In this document: positions 43,223 to 51,136 of the stretch, one piece after another
Numbering within the stretch: position 1 is the stretch's first letter
How the letters are laid out: each line of letters opens with the position of its first letter
NCBI GenBank assembly: GCA_014799665.1
Contig: JAAVHP010000002.1
Coordinates: 104,379 to 168,378 of the forward strand
DNA from: Clostridiales bacterium
Lineage (GTDB): Bacteria > Bacillota > Clostridia > Christensenellales > Pumilibacteraceae
Reading direction: 5' to 3'
Length of the DNA: 64,000 nt
Translations under genes and position numbers: made by a program
The notes under the pieces: generated by a model
The model's input: the letters and a program-made list of their open reading frames with translations, nothing else
Database searches by the model: none
Told to the model about the DNA's origin: nothing

Positions 43223-43258
43223 CGAAGAAACACCCTTACGGGTGTTTTTTTCGTGGAG
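43218..43258 (+). terminator. Terminator of tRNA-Thr
   Basis: CTCCACGAAGAAACACCC, TTAC loop, GGGTGTTTTTTTCGTGGAG; one bulge. The stem starts in the tRNA CCA end, like the tRNA-Ala palindrome at 3084-3145. Confidence 0.85.
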
Positions 43259-43289
43259 TCGTTTACAACTCAGGGGAACGCCGAAGCCC

Positions 43290-43307
43290 GCCCGCGATTC
43301 CGCGGGC
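43290..43307. other. GC-rich hairpin after the small gene
   Basis: GCCCGCG, ATTC, CGCGGGC. On the minus strand it follows the 72-aa gene within GGGATT...GGCTT flanks, as at 2934-2952. Confidence 0.6.
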
Positions 43308-43335
43308 AATCCCGGTTCACAATACTCCACATCCA

Positions 43336-43554
43336 TTAACCTCGCGGCGGTTCTTGTTCATAAACAACGTAAACGCCTACTATATCGGTTTCCAATTCAG
43401 GAACACGCTTCTCGTCAATAAAACCCATTAAAGAGCAAAATCGCTTTTTAAATTCATTATCCAAAAATAAATCACTGCAATTTTCTCTAATACCGTTCAT
43501 AAAAGCGTTTGCGATTTCTATCGAAGCCGAACGTTTTGTTTGCACATTTTTCAT
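43336..43554 (-). CDS. Small uncharacterised protein (72 aa), paralogue of 2693-2908
   Basis: Starts MKNVQTKRSASIEIANAFM, ends LETDIVGVYVVYEQEPPRG; AAGGA nine bases before the ATG. It shares length, termini and about half its positions with the 71-residue protein at 2693-2908. No recognised domain. It reads toward tRNA-Thr and ends 114 bases from it, with the same GC hairpin between. No XRE gene is beside it here, but a TATCAA-CTTC-TTGATA palindrome lies in its upstream region. It is probably a relic of a tRNA-targeting element. Confidence 0.7.
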   Translation of the reverse strand: MKNVQTKRSASIEIANAFMNGIRENCSDLFLDNEFKKRFCSLMGFIDEKRVPELETDIVGVYVVYEQEPPRG

Positions 43555-43640
43555 GGGTTAATATCCTTAAATTTTATTTTTTAGTATTCTCCACGATGCT
43601 CATATATAATTATATAGCTAAATTGATATAATTGCTTGGC

Positions 43641-43658
43641 ATATCAAGAAGTTGATAT
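43641..43658 (-). promoter_or_regulatory. Palindromic operator-like site upstream of the 72-aa gene
   Basis: ATATCAA, GAAG, TTGATAT, a perfect 7-4-7 palindrome about 90 bases before the start. TATAAT-like sequence lies between. The regulator is not identified. The gap 43555-43917 holds this, the direct repeat at 43709 and the hairpin at 43790, but no gene. Confidence 0.5.
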
Positions 43659-43708
43659 TAATCAAAATGTCAAAATCAACGTGGAAGCAAACAAAAGTCA
43701 GTATTAGG

Positions 43709-43760
43709 TCTAAATAAAATTAAAGGCCTTGTTTTCACAAGGTCTTTAATTTTGATTGAT
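43709..43760. repeat. Left direct repeat of the OLD-nuclease cassette (terminator)
   Basis: TCTAAATAAAATTAAAGGCC, TTGTTTTCACAAGGTCTTT and AATTTTGAT. It matches 46439-46496 over about 50 bases. Its hairpin works as the minus-strand terminator of the nuclease operon. Confidence 0.75.
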
Positions 43761-43789
43761 TTATTAGGCTGTCTTACTCCATAGCCTCC

Positions 43790-43814
43790 CGTCGCAGAGA
43801 GTACAAAAACGACG
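43790..43814 (-). other. Hairpin with TTTTTGTACTCTC loop (left)
   Basis: Minus strand CGTCG, loop with TTTTTGTACTCTC, CGACG. An inverted counterpart with swapped stem bases is at 46513-46541. Confidence 0.6.
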
Positions 43815-43917
43815 ATCACCGTCAAAACTATTAACGTGCTAGATCGAAAATATGGTGGTCAGTGCAAACTCACATGCGAGATTGCCACGAGCGTGGTTTT
43901 ATTATAGTACAAATAAA

Positions 43918-45831
43918 TTACATATCTGCTAATTTATCAAAGAGCTTTTTGAAATTTGCAAGTGTCGTTTCGGAAAATTCAAGCTTATCCGCAAAAGTCT
44001 TAATTCGCGACGAAGTTGACGCATGCTTTACAAACCTACCCCTCTCATCAGCAAGTCCGAGCTTTTTCAAATCTTCTTTATCAAACAGCGATTCAATAGA
44101 TTTAAACGTCACATCTATATCGGACAATAACATTACTGTCAAAGCCGAATCCTTGCTGTTTACCTCTTTCATAGAGATCCCAGCCGCATCGCCATCCGCA
44201 AGCAAAATCGGATTGTGTTTACGTAATTCGATCAAACGCTTGCTTATATCACGTTGCTTCTTTTTCGCGTCGGCATTTTTCATGTCTCCCACGCCCTTGA
44301 TAGGAATAAAAATAATATCGTCTTCAATACCGAGCTTTTTCTTAAACGCTATCAAATAATTGTAATCGGTTATGCCTTCGACAAACACTACCTTTTTGTA
44401 GGGATCATACAAATGACAGCTATCCACGGTTAACGCCTCTTTTACGGGCAAGAGGCTGTCGGGATCATCGAGATTGATTGCCGAAAAATCGTTGTATATG
44501 TATGCCTCACCGTCCTTTTCTTCGACCACGCGTAGCTCGTCCAAACAATCTATATCTACCAAAAACGGTGAGTGCGTAGCAAGTACGATAGTCACACCGT
44601 TATTTACGGCAAATTCTTTTAGAAACTTTCGAAGCTCCTTTTGTCCTTTTACGTGCAAATTTGTCGCGGGCTCGTCCATCAAAATAATGTCGCCACGCAT
44701 CAACGTTTTTGTGCCCAAAAGATTAAAGTACAAATCGAAAAACCATCTAAAACCCGTCGACTGAATATCGAGTGAGCAGTCGTTTTCGCCGTTGAATATA
44801 CTGAAAAACAATCTATTGGAATCGAGATTTATCTCGAAACCGTATTTTTCCGTCTTATTGCAATAAAGCTTATTAAAGTCGTCGGCTACCTTGCTAAGTT
44901 TTTTGCATATAATTCGCTGTTGCTTGGTAAGCACTCCGCGATTACCATCATGCGCAAATTCTTCATACGCACGTCGCACCGTATCGATCGGATAGTCGAT
45001 CAATTCAAACACTCTTTTGAAAAAACTGCTCGCCGCGATATTACTGCAATCCACATTTAGATCACTATTTTTTATAGGCTCATCTTTATAGCGTATAATA
45101 TGCGGCATGAATTCCATGCCGTATTTATCATCATAAGCAATTCCAAGTTTGTCGAGTTCAGAAGCGTTATCCCCGCTACCGAACATACGTATAAAGCTTG
45201 TATGTTTCCCAGATGTAACAAATCTATTCCAACCCTCACGAAATATCTGATTTCTTCTTCCGTTGATAAGGATATTATTTACAAAAACCGACACTTGTTC
45301 GCTGAACTTTGAGGTATCTACGGGGTTGCCAGCTGCAATGCTTTGTTCCGTATCATTTACAAAATTCGTTATGTCGGAAAACTGTCCTTTACCATATCCA
45401 TACTGCGCTGCAACATTATCCACGGCTCTTACAAGTCCTTTCAATGCTGCCAGTGTATTTGGAACAAACGTATCCGACCGCATATTACCATTCCCGTTAT
45501 TTTTAGGAAAAGCAACAAACGGCTCGTCTACTCCGTGCGTATAGCGGCAAGTATATTCACCGCCCGACTTATTTGCCTTGCAGCATAATGAAATTTGAGG
45601 GGTAGCGTCCTTCTTGTCGAGCGAAAGCTTGGTTATATCGTTTCGAGTCCAATTTCTATTCCCGAAACGATCCAATGCATCTAGGATGTTCGACTTACCC
45701 GAGTTGTTAGGCCCTACTATGATAACAAGATTACCAATGTCGTCCTTACTTGTAAAGTTGTTGAGAACAAAGCGCTGCGGTTCATTAACACCTAAATTTT
45801 TGTACTTAGTAATGTACAACGATCTTTCCAT
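43918..45831 (-). CDS. OLD-family ATP-dependent nuclease (AAA ATPase plus TOPRIM)
   Basis: 637 residues. The ABC/SMC-like ATPase has Walker A IVGPNNSGKSNILDAL (about 37-52), a long insertion, then Walker B DIILMDEPATNLH and the ATHSPFL switch. The C-terminal TOPRIM domain has FVEGITDYNYL (catalytic Glu) and ILLADGDAAG (Asp-x-Asp). This is the OLD family that includes phage P2 Old, retron-associated OLD and Gabija GajA. No GajB helicase or reverse transcriptase is adjacent, so it is a class-1-like solitary OLD, coupled to an HTH gene four bases upstream. Predicted anti-phage nuclease. Composition is more AT-rich than the neighbours; direct repeats flank the pair. Confidence 0.88.
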   Translation of the reverse strand: MERSLYITKYKNLGVNEPQRFVLNNFTSKDDIGNLVIIVGPNNSGKSNILDALDRFGNRNWTRNDITKLSLDKKDATPQISLCCKANKSGGEYTCRYTHGVDEPFVAFPKNNGNGNMRSDTFVPNTLAALKGLVRAVDNVAAQYGYGKGQFSDITNFVNDTEQSIAAGNPVDTSKFSEQVSVFVNNILINGRRNQIFREGWNRFVTSGKHTSFIRMFGSGDNASELDKLGIAYDDKYGMEFMPHIIRYKDEPIKNSDLNVDCSNIAASSFFKRVFELIDYPIDTVRRAYEEFAHDGNRGVLTKQQRIICKKLSKVADDFNKLYCNKTEKYGFEINLDSNRLFFSIFNGENDCSLDIQSTGFRWFFDLYFNLLGTKTLMRGDIILMDEPATNLHVKGQKELRKFLKEFAVNNGVTIVLATHSPFLVDIDCLDELRVVEEKDGEAYIYNDFSAINLDDPDSLLPVKEALTVDSCHLYDPYKKVVFVEGITDYNYLIAFKKKLGIEDDIIFIPIKGVGDMKNADAKKKQRDISKRLIELRKHNPILLADGDAAGISMKEVNSKDSALTVMLLSDIDVTFKSIESLFDKEDLKKLGLADERGRFVKHASTSSRIKTFADKLEFSETTLANFKKLFDKLADM

Positions 45832-45835
45832 AAAT

Positions 45836-46309
45836 CTAATCCTCCGTTAGTTTGATTTGTTTTTTTAGTTCGATATAAGGTTGAATTTTTTTCTTTTCTT
45901 CCGTCGTCAAATTGTCTTTTTGGATAATATCCGACACGTCTACAAGATAACAAATTATGTCATTGAATTCGTCAGTCAAAAAGCAATCGGTCAAAAATCT
46001 GCTTTTTTTGGATTTTGGATTGGATTTGAGCATATTTTCCACTGCGGAAATAACGCTTAAATTTCCATCTACACCCGACTCTTGTATGCGAACCAAATTA
46101 GTAAGAATGAAATTTATTACGTTTTTCTTACCCGCAAGCTCATTCTCGGTTATGTAATTAAACAGCGCAAGTATATCCTTATTTATAAGGTCGAACTTTG
46201 CATAGTCGTAATACTCGATAAACTTGTACATCGTCGGTCTAGACACCTGCAAATAGTCCGCAAGTTCGGTTATGCGCAATTCCATTTCTTTGAGTCGTTC
46301 GCGTAGCAT
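45836..46309 (-). CDS. HTH protein upstream of the OLD nuclease
   Basis: 157 residues from ATG 46309 (GAGG six bases upstream). Near the N-terminus, LRITELADYLQVSRPTMYKFIEYYD is a TetR/resolvase-like HTH, preceded by a short Glu/Arg-rich helix. The rest (DILALFNYITENELAGKKNVINFILTN...) is helical with no recognised domain. Four bases separate it from the OLD gene, so the two are co-translated. It probably autoregulates: two 11-bp direct repeats sit in its promoter. It could also be a partner subunit of the nuclease. Confidence 0.7.
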   Translation of the reverse strand: MLRERLKEMELRITELADYLQVSRPTMYKFIEYYDYAKFDLINKDILALFNYITENELAGKKNVINFILTNLVRIQESGVDGNLSVISAVENMLKSNPKSKKSRFLTDCFLTDEFNDIICYLVDVSDIIQKDNLTTEEKKKIQPYIELKKQIKLTED

Positions 46310-46325
46310 TTCAACCTCACAACAA

Positions 46326-46366
46326 GAGATTACCATATTTTACATTTTATGTCAAGCATATTTTAC
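46326..46366 (-). promoter_or_regulatory. Promoter of the HTH-OLD operon with two direct-repeat operators
   Basis: Minus strand TTGACA (46354-46349), 17 bp, TAATCT (46331-46326). CATATTTTACA is repeated at 46333-46343 (in the spacer) and 46356-46366 (just upstream of -35), 23 bp apart. Confidence 0.7.
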
Positions 46367-46438
46367 ACATTTTGTAAAATTATTTTGTTTTTTCAACCAT
46401 CGAAACACTTTTAAAAAACTATGCTGACACTTCTTAAA

Positions 46439-46496
46439 TCTAAATAAAAGAAAAAGACCCTGTTTTCACAAGGTCTTTTAAATTTGTATTCGATTG
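46439..46496. repeat. Right direct repeat of the OLD-nuclease cassette (trxB terminator)
   Basis: TCTAAATAAAAGAAAAAGAC, CCTGTTTTCACAAGGTCTTT and TAAATTTG. On the minus strand it is the hairpin plus T-run that terminates nrdD-trxB. Confidence 0.75.
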
Positions 46497-46512
46497 TGGC
46501 ACCGACAGCACA

Positions 46513-46541
46513 CGACGGAAGTTTTTGTACTCTCAGCGTCG
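46513..46541 (+). other. Hairpin with TTTTTGTACTCTC loop (right)
   Basis: CGACG, loop GAAGTTTTTGTACTCTCAG, CGTCG, in the opposite orientation to the left copy and with complementary stem changes. Confidence 0.6.
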
Positions 46542-46568
46542 GTTAGCCCTGTGCGCTTACATTGTCTG

Positions 46569-47471
46569 TTAGCCTAAGTATTTGCAGGCTGCCATTGCTG
46601 CGGACGCACCGTCGGCGACGGCGGTTGTAAGCTGACGGACTTTTTTAGTACGGCAGTCGCCTGCGACGAACACACCGTCCGTATTTGTCGTGCAGTTCTC
46701 GTCAGCAGTGATATAGCCGCTTCCGTCAAGCTTGACAACGTTTTTAAAGGGCGCGTTGTCCGGCTCTTGACCTATGGCGATAAAACACGCCTTGACGGGT
46801 ATGGTGCGTTTTTTGCCGGTTTCCTTGTCGTCGAACACGCACGCGCTGAGCTCGTCGCCGCCCTCGAATCCGCAAAGCGTAACGTTTTTTACCCACTCTA
46901 CGTTTTTCTTTTGCAGCAGCGTATCGACGAGCGCTTTGTCGCCGAAAAACTTATCCATCCAGGTGCAAACGTATACCTTGTTGCAATATCCCGAGAGCAA
47001 GATCCCGTATTGGAGCGCGGTATTCGCGTCGCCCACGAGCGCCACGTCGTCGCCCGAGTAGAACGGACCGTCGCAAACGGCGCAGTAGCTTACGCCGCTA
47101 CCGGTAAGTTCTTCTTCTCGCTCCACGCCGATATGCTTATGCTTTGCGCCGGTGGCGATTATTACCGCACGCGCCTCGTGCTTTCCGCTGTCGGTCTTGA
47201 CGGTAAAGATATCGGCGGTTTTTTGTATTTGCTCCGCCCGCTCGTATTCCAGCTCCGCGCCGAGCGCTTTGATCTGCTCGAACAGCTTGTCGGAGAACTC
47301 ACTGCCCGAAATCTCTTTTATCGACGGGAAATTTTCCACTCGCGGCGAATTGGCAATCTGACCGCCTACGCACTCGCCTTCGAGCAACAACACGGTTTTC
47401 CCGTTCCTAAGCGCGTACAGCGCGGCGGTCATTCCCGCCGTGCCTGCGCCTATTACTATTATATCATGCAT
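46569..47471 (-). CDS. trxB: Thioredoxin-disulfide reductase
   Basis: 300 residues. The FAD dinucleotide-binding motif is IGAGTAGMTAALYALRNG near the N-terminus. The redox-active CxxC is SYCAVCDGPFYSG (about 130), followed by the NADPH domain VALVGDANTALQYG and C-terminal GVFVAGDCRTK. It reduces thioredoxin or a thioredoxin-like domain with NADPH, in the cytosol. Its ATG overlaps the end of nrdD by eight bases, so the two are translationally coupled. The likely substrate is the redoxin domain fused to NrdD. The intrinsic terminator after it is also the right repeat of the OLD cassette. Confidence 0.93.
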   Translation of the reverse strand: MHDIIVIGAGTAGMTAALYALRNGKTVLLLEGECVGGQIANSPRVENFPSIKEISGSEFSDKLFEQIKALGAELEYERAEQIQKTADIFTVKTDSGKHEARAVIIATGAKHKHIGVEREEELTGSGVSYCAVCDGPFYSGDDVALVGDANTALQYGILLSGYCNKVYVCTWMDKFFGDKALVDTLLQKKNVEWVKNVTLCGFEGGDELSACVFDDKETGKKRTIPVKACFIAIGQEPDNAPFKNVVKLDGSGYITADENCTTNTDGVFVAGDCRTKKVRQLTTAVADGASAAMAACKYLG

Positions 47472-49899
47472 TCGCGTTGACCTTTTTCTTCGAGCCTTTG
47501 GCGGGCGTGACTTCCGTCTTGCTCGCCCTGAACGCGTCTATGAATTGCTTTACTCCGGTAACGTCGGCGTACTTAACGACGTTCTCTCCGTCGTCCGCCA
47601 CGAGGGTGGGAGCTTTCTTAACGCCGTACTTTATTGCGAGATCGCGTTGCTCGTTGGCGTTGATGACCTCGACCTCGATCCCCGCCTCGTTGAGCATGGG
47701 TATCGATGCCCTGCACTTGGGACAGGTGGGCGTGGTGAACAGCATGAGCCTTGCGCCCGTCACGCAGACCTCGGGCGTGCTTTCGGGCTGCTCGCGGTTT
47801 GGAAGTTTGTGTCCGGTGTGCGGGGTATCGTACTTCATGGTGTTGTACGTTCTGCGGTCCTTGAACTCCTGCGCCTTGCCGTCGTTCCAGTTCTGAACGG
47901 GACGGTAGTAACCGGTAATACGGCTGTTGACCTCGGTCTTTTCGCCGCAGTGCGGGCAGGTATAAACCTCGCCTGCGATATAGCCGTGGTTGCGGCATAC
48001 CGAGTACGTCGGCGAAAGCGTGAAGTACGGAAGTCTGTAATTCTCGGCGACCGTGCGAACGAGCTTAGCCGCGGCCTTCCAGTCGGGCAGTTTCTCGCCT
48101 AAGAAGGTGTGGAAAACGGTACCCGAGGTGTAAAGAATTTGGAGCTCGTCCTGGATATCGAGCGCGCTGAACACGTCCTCGGTATAGCCTACGGGCAGGT
48201 GCGAGCTGTTGGTGTAGTACGGCGTGCCGTTCTCGTTGGCGGTGATGATATCGGGATAACGCTCCTTGTCGTGCTTAGCCAAGCGGTAAGTCGTCGACTC
48301 GGCGGGCGTTGCTTCGAGGTTGTAAAGATCGCCGTAGCGTTCTTGGTAGATAACGAGCCGCTCGCGCATATGGTTGAGCACGTTCTTGGCGAACTCCTGT
48401 ACGCGCGGATCGGTGAGGTTGGCGCGGAGCCATTTGGCGTTGAGCCCCGCTTCGTTCATACCGACAAGCCCGATAGTCGAGAAGTGGTTATTGAACGTGC
48501 CGAGGTAGCGGCGGGTGTAGGGATAAAGACCCTCGTCCATGAGCTTGGTTATAATGTCGCGCTTGATTTTGAGCGAGCGCGCCGAGATATCCATGAGCCT
48601 GTCCAAACGGTTGTAGAAATCTTCTTCGTTCTCCGCAAGGTACGCAAGGCGCGGCATATTGAGCGTAACGACGCCGACCGAACCGGTGCTCTCGCCGCTT
48701 CCGAAGAACCCGCCGTTCTTCCTGCGAAGCTCGGTAAGGTCGAGGCGCAGACGGCAGCACATACTGCGGATATCCGACGGTTCCATGTCGGAGTTGATAT
48801 AGTTGCTGAAATACGGAGTGCCGTACTTAGCCGCCATCTCGAACAACAGCTTGTTGTTCTCGTTCTCGGTCCAGTCGAAGTCCTTGGTAATCGAGTACGT
48901 GGGGATAGGATACTGGAAGCCGCGGCCGTTGGCGTCGCCCTCGATCATGATCTCGATGAACGCCTTGTTGACCATGTCCATTTCCTTCTTGCAGTCCTTG
49001 TACTTGAAGTTCATGGACTTGCCGCCGACGATAGCGGGCTGTTCGGCAAGGTCGGGCGGGCACGTCCAGTCGAGCGTGATATTGCTGAACGGAGCTTGCG
49101 TGCCCCAGCGCGACGGGGTGTTTACGCCGTAAATGAACGACTCGATGCACTTCTTAACTTCGTTGTAAGAAAGGTTGTCCACCTTGACGAACGGCGCAAG
49201 ATAGGTATCGAAGGACGAGAACGCCTGCGCGCCCGCCCATTCGTTTTGCATAATGCCGAGGAAGTTGACCATCTGGTTGCAGAGGGTCGCAAGGTGGCTC
49301 GCCGGCGACGAGCTGATCTTGCCGGGTATGCCGCCCAAGCCTTCCTGAATAAGCTGACGGAGCGACCAGCCCGCGCAGTAGCCGGTAAGCATGGACATAT
49401 CGTGAATGTGAATGTCCGCGCTGCGGTGCGCGTTAGCGATCTCCTCGTCGTAGATCTCGGAGAGCCAATAGTTGGCGGTGATAGCGCCCGAGTTGGAAAG
49501 AATGAGACCGCCGACCGAATAAGTAACGGTCGAGTTCTCTTTCACGCGCCAGTCGGAAGCTTTAACGTAGCTGTCGACGAGCTCTTTATAGTCGAGTATG
49601 GTCGACTTCATATTGCGAATTTTTTCGCGTTGTTTGCGGTAAAGAATGTACGCCTTGGCAACGTCGGCATAGCCCGCCTGAATGAGCACCTGCTCTACGC
49701 TGTCCTGTATGTCCTCAACGGCAACGAACCCGTTCTTGACCTTGCCCGAAAAATCGCTCGTAACGCGCAACGCGATAAGATCGATGATATCGTCGTTATA
49801 CTGCTTTTCGACCGCGTCGAACGCCTTGCGAATGGCTTGGCTTATCTTGGATAAATCGAAGCCCGTCTTTTTGCCGTCTCTCTTGACTACTTGATACAT
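47464..49899 (-). CDS. nrdD: Anaerobic (class III) ribonucleotide reductase with C-terminal redoxin domain
   Basis: 811 residues. ATP-cone at 1-90 (YQVVKRDGKKTGFDLSKISQAIRKAF). The catalytic barrel follows with DIHIHDMSMLTGYCAGWSLRQL. A zinc region has VCRNHGYI...CPHCGEK, and the glycyl-radical loop is NSRITGYYRPVQNWNDGK. About 720-800 is an added thioredoxin/glutaredoxin fold with TTPTCPKCRASIPML (Cys-x-x-Cys) and KKAPTLV. Standard NrdD stops before this domain. Reaction: NTP to dNTP without oxygen. With trxB overlapping, electrons probably come from NADPH through TrxB and the fused redoxin, not formate. The activase nrdG is not in the window. Confidence 0.93.
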   Translation of the reverse strand: MYQVVKRDGKKTGFDLSKISQAIRKAFDAVEKQYNDDIIDLIALRVTSDFSGKVKNGFVAVEDIQDSVEQVLIQAGYADVAKAYILYRKQREKIRNMKSTILDYKELVDSYVKASDWRVKENSTVTYSVGGLILSNSGAITANYWLSEIYDEEIANAHRSADIHIHDMSMLTGYCAGWSLRQLIQEGLGGIPGKISSSPASHLATLCNQMVNFLGIMQNEWAGAQAFSSFDTYLAPFVKVDNLSYNEVKKCIESFIYGVNTPSRWGTQAPFSNITLDWTCPPDLAEQPAIVGGKSMNFKYKDCKKEMDMVNKAFIEIMIEGDANGRGFQYPIPTYSITKDFDWTENENNKLLFEMAAKYGTPYFSNYINSDMEPSDIRSMCCRLRLDLTELRRKNGGFFGSGESTGSVGVVTLNMPRLAYLAENEEDFYNRLDRLMDISARSLKIKRDIITKLMDEGLYPYTRRYLGTFNNHFSTIGLVGMNEAGLNAKWLRANLTDPRVQEFAKNVLNHMRERLVIYQERYGDLYNLEATPAESTTYRLAKHDKERYPDIITANENGTPYYTNSSHLPVGYTEDVFSALDIQDELQILYTSGTVFHTFLGEKLPDWKAAAKLVRTVAENYRLPYFTLSPTYSVCRNHGYIAGEVYTCPHCGEKTEVNSRITGYYRPVQNWNDGKAQEFKDRRTYNTMKYDTPHTGHKLPNREQPESTPEVCVTGARLMLFTTPTCPKCRASIPMLNEAGIEVEVINANEQRDLAIKYGVKKAPTLVADDGENVVKYADVTGVKQFIDAFRASKTEVTPAKGSKKKVNANA

Positions 49900-49994
49900 T
49901 GGTTACCTCCGAGTAACATGAGTTATGTCGATTGTTTTACACACTAAAACGGAAGATTTTATCACTTTCCCTTTTTAGGGGCGAAAACATTGCT

Positions 49995-50090
49995 ATTATA
50001 TCACCCCCAAATAGGCTTGTCAAGCCAAAAGACACAATATATTGTGTTTTTTTAAAAAATTTTTCGCGCCAAAACCACAATATATTGAGT
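49995..50090 (-). promoter_or_regulatory. nrdD promoter with two NrdR-like boxes
   Basis: Minus strand TTGACA (50023-50018), 17 bp, TATAAT (50000-49995). Upstream are ACACAATATATTGTGT (50032-50047, perfect palindrome) and CCACAATATATTGAGT (50075-50090), centres 43 bp apart. Both fit the NrdR-box consensus. nrdR itself is not in the window. Confidence 0.85.
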
Positions 50091-50133
50091 GCAGTATAGA
50101 CACCTGACTAAACCGCAAGTTCGAAACAATTAC

Positions 50134-50177
50134 AAAACAAAAAACCGCACCCGCATTTGATTGGGGGTACGGTTTCC
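50134..50177 (-). terminator. Terminator of the 151-aa membrane protein gene
   Basis: Minus strand ACCGTACCCCC...GCGGGTGCGGTTTTTTG: stem with T-run about 15 bases after the stop. Confidence 0.65.
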
Positions 50178-50190
50178 GATTACCTATCGA

Positions 50191-50646
50191 TCAGTGTATG
50201 AACATATCGCTGCGCTTGCGGAAGTAAACGAAGCTTACGACCAGGCAGACGAACTGCGCCACAAGCCATATTATATTTTGAATGGAGAACGCTTCGATAA
50301 AGCTGCTTTCGGTCAAGTGCGCAACAAGAGCGGCGTAGACGATTTCGACCACTATCACGAGGAAGTACAATGCGTACAGCGCGATCGGACCGAGCCGCAT
50401 ATACTTAGCGAGCATGAAGCGCGCGGCAATACCTACCGCCGCCAATAGAAACAGCGCGACGCCGTAAATAATATCAACCGTTTGAAGACCGGGATATAAC
50501 GCGTAAATAAGCGTGGGATCTACGTCGTACATTTTGTACGCATAACCGGTAACGGCAATTACACCGAACGCTATATTCCAAACAACGCCCAACGGCAATG
50601 CGAAATTGATAAGAAACTTATACCAGCCCATACCGCGTTCCGCCAT
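50191..50646 (-). CDS. Small multi-pass membrane protein (151 aa)
   Basis: From ATG 50646, GAGGTG upstream. Four or five hydrophobic spans: FLINFALPLGVVWNIAFGVIAV, TVDIIYGVALFLLAAVGIAARFML, LGPIALYALYFLVIVVEIVYAALV and IIWLVAQFVCLVVSFVYF, with short polar loops. No catalytic or transport motif is visible and I cannot name a family. Similar small membrane proteins are frequent in Clostridia. It shares no operon with its neighbours. Confidence 0.65.
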   Translation of the reverse strand: MAERGMGWYKFLINFALPLGVVWNIAFGVIAVTGYAYKMYDVDPTLIYALYPGLQTVDIIYGVALFLLAAVGIAARFMLAKYMRLGPIALYALYFLVIVVEIVYAALVAHLTESSFIEAFSIQNIIWLVAQFVCLVVSFVYFRKRSDMFIH

Positions 50647-50712
50647 GATAAATAACACCTCGCAATAATTTTTTGCTGAAATAAGTTTACAACACGAATA
50701 TAATAAAGTCAA

Positions 50713-51136
50713 GTACTTTGTAGAATTTTGTTGAAATAAGGGAAAAGGGATTAGGGCACAGGGGTCAGGGATCGACCCCTACGGGGTGATTATAGGAAGT
50801 AAGAGCCGAACGCCTGTCATTCCGAGGGTGGCAAGCCTTCCCCAATTGGGGAAGGTGGCGGCGACGAAGGAGCCGACGGATGAGGGCTCTCTCTTGAAGT
50901 GGCTTGTCTACAATACAAGCAATAAAGAACTCTATCGATTTAGCTAAGTAAAACAAAAAACACAGATAACAGCCAATTAGAACCTGCGACCATTATCCGT
51001 GTTTTAATTTCGATACAACTCTATTGTAAACATTATCCGCGGTGAGATTTCTCGCTTTCGCTCGAAATGACAAGTATTATTGCGTAGGACATTATCTATT
51101 AGAGTTTACCTTTAATTCTTAATTCTTAATTCTTAA
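50713..51136. repeat. Non-coding gap with a family-A repeat (50835-50886)
   Basis: GCCTTCCCCAATTGGGGAAG, then GTGGCGGCGACGAAGGAGCC and GACGGATGAGGGC. Farther on, GAGATTTCTCGCTTTCGCTC and GAAATGACA is another dispersed motif. I see no gene in this 424-base gap. Confidence 0.65.

Noticed and set aside
43918..46309. Gabija system
   Set aside because: GajA-like ATPase/TOPRIM is present, but the UvrD-type GajB helicase is absent; the partner is an HTH protein.
43780..46560. CRISPR remnant, because of two GTTTTTGTACTCTC motifs
   Set aside because: Only two copies, in opposite orientations, about 2.7 kb apart, with no spacers or cas genes.
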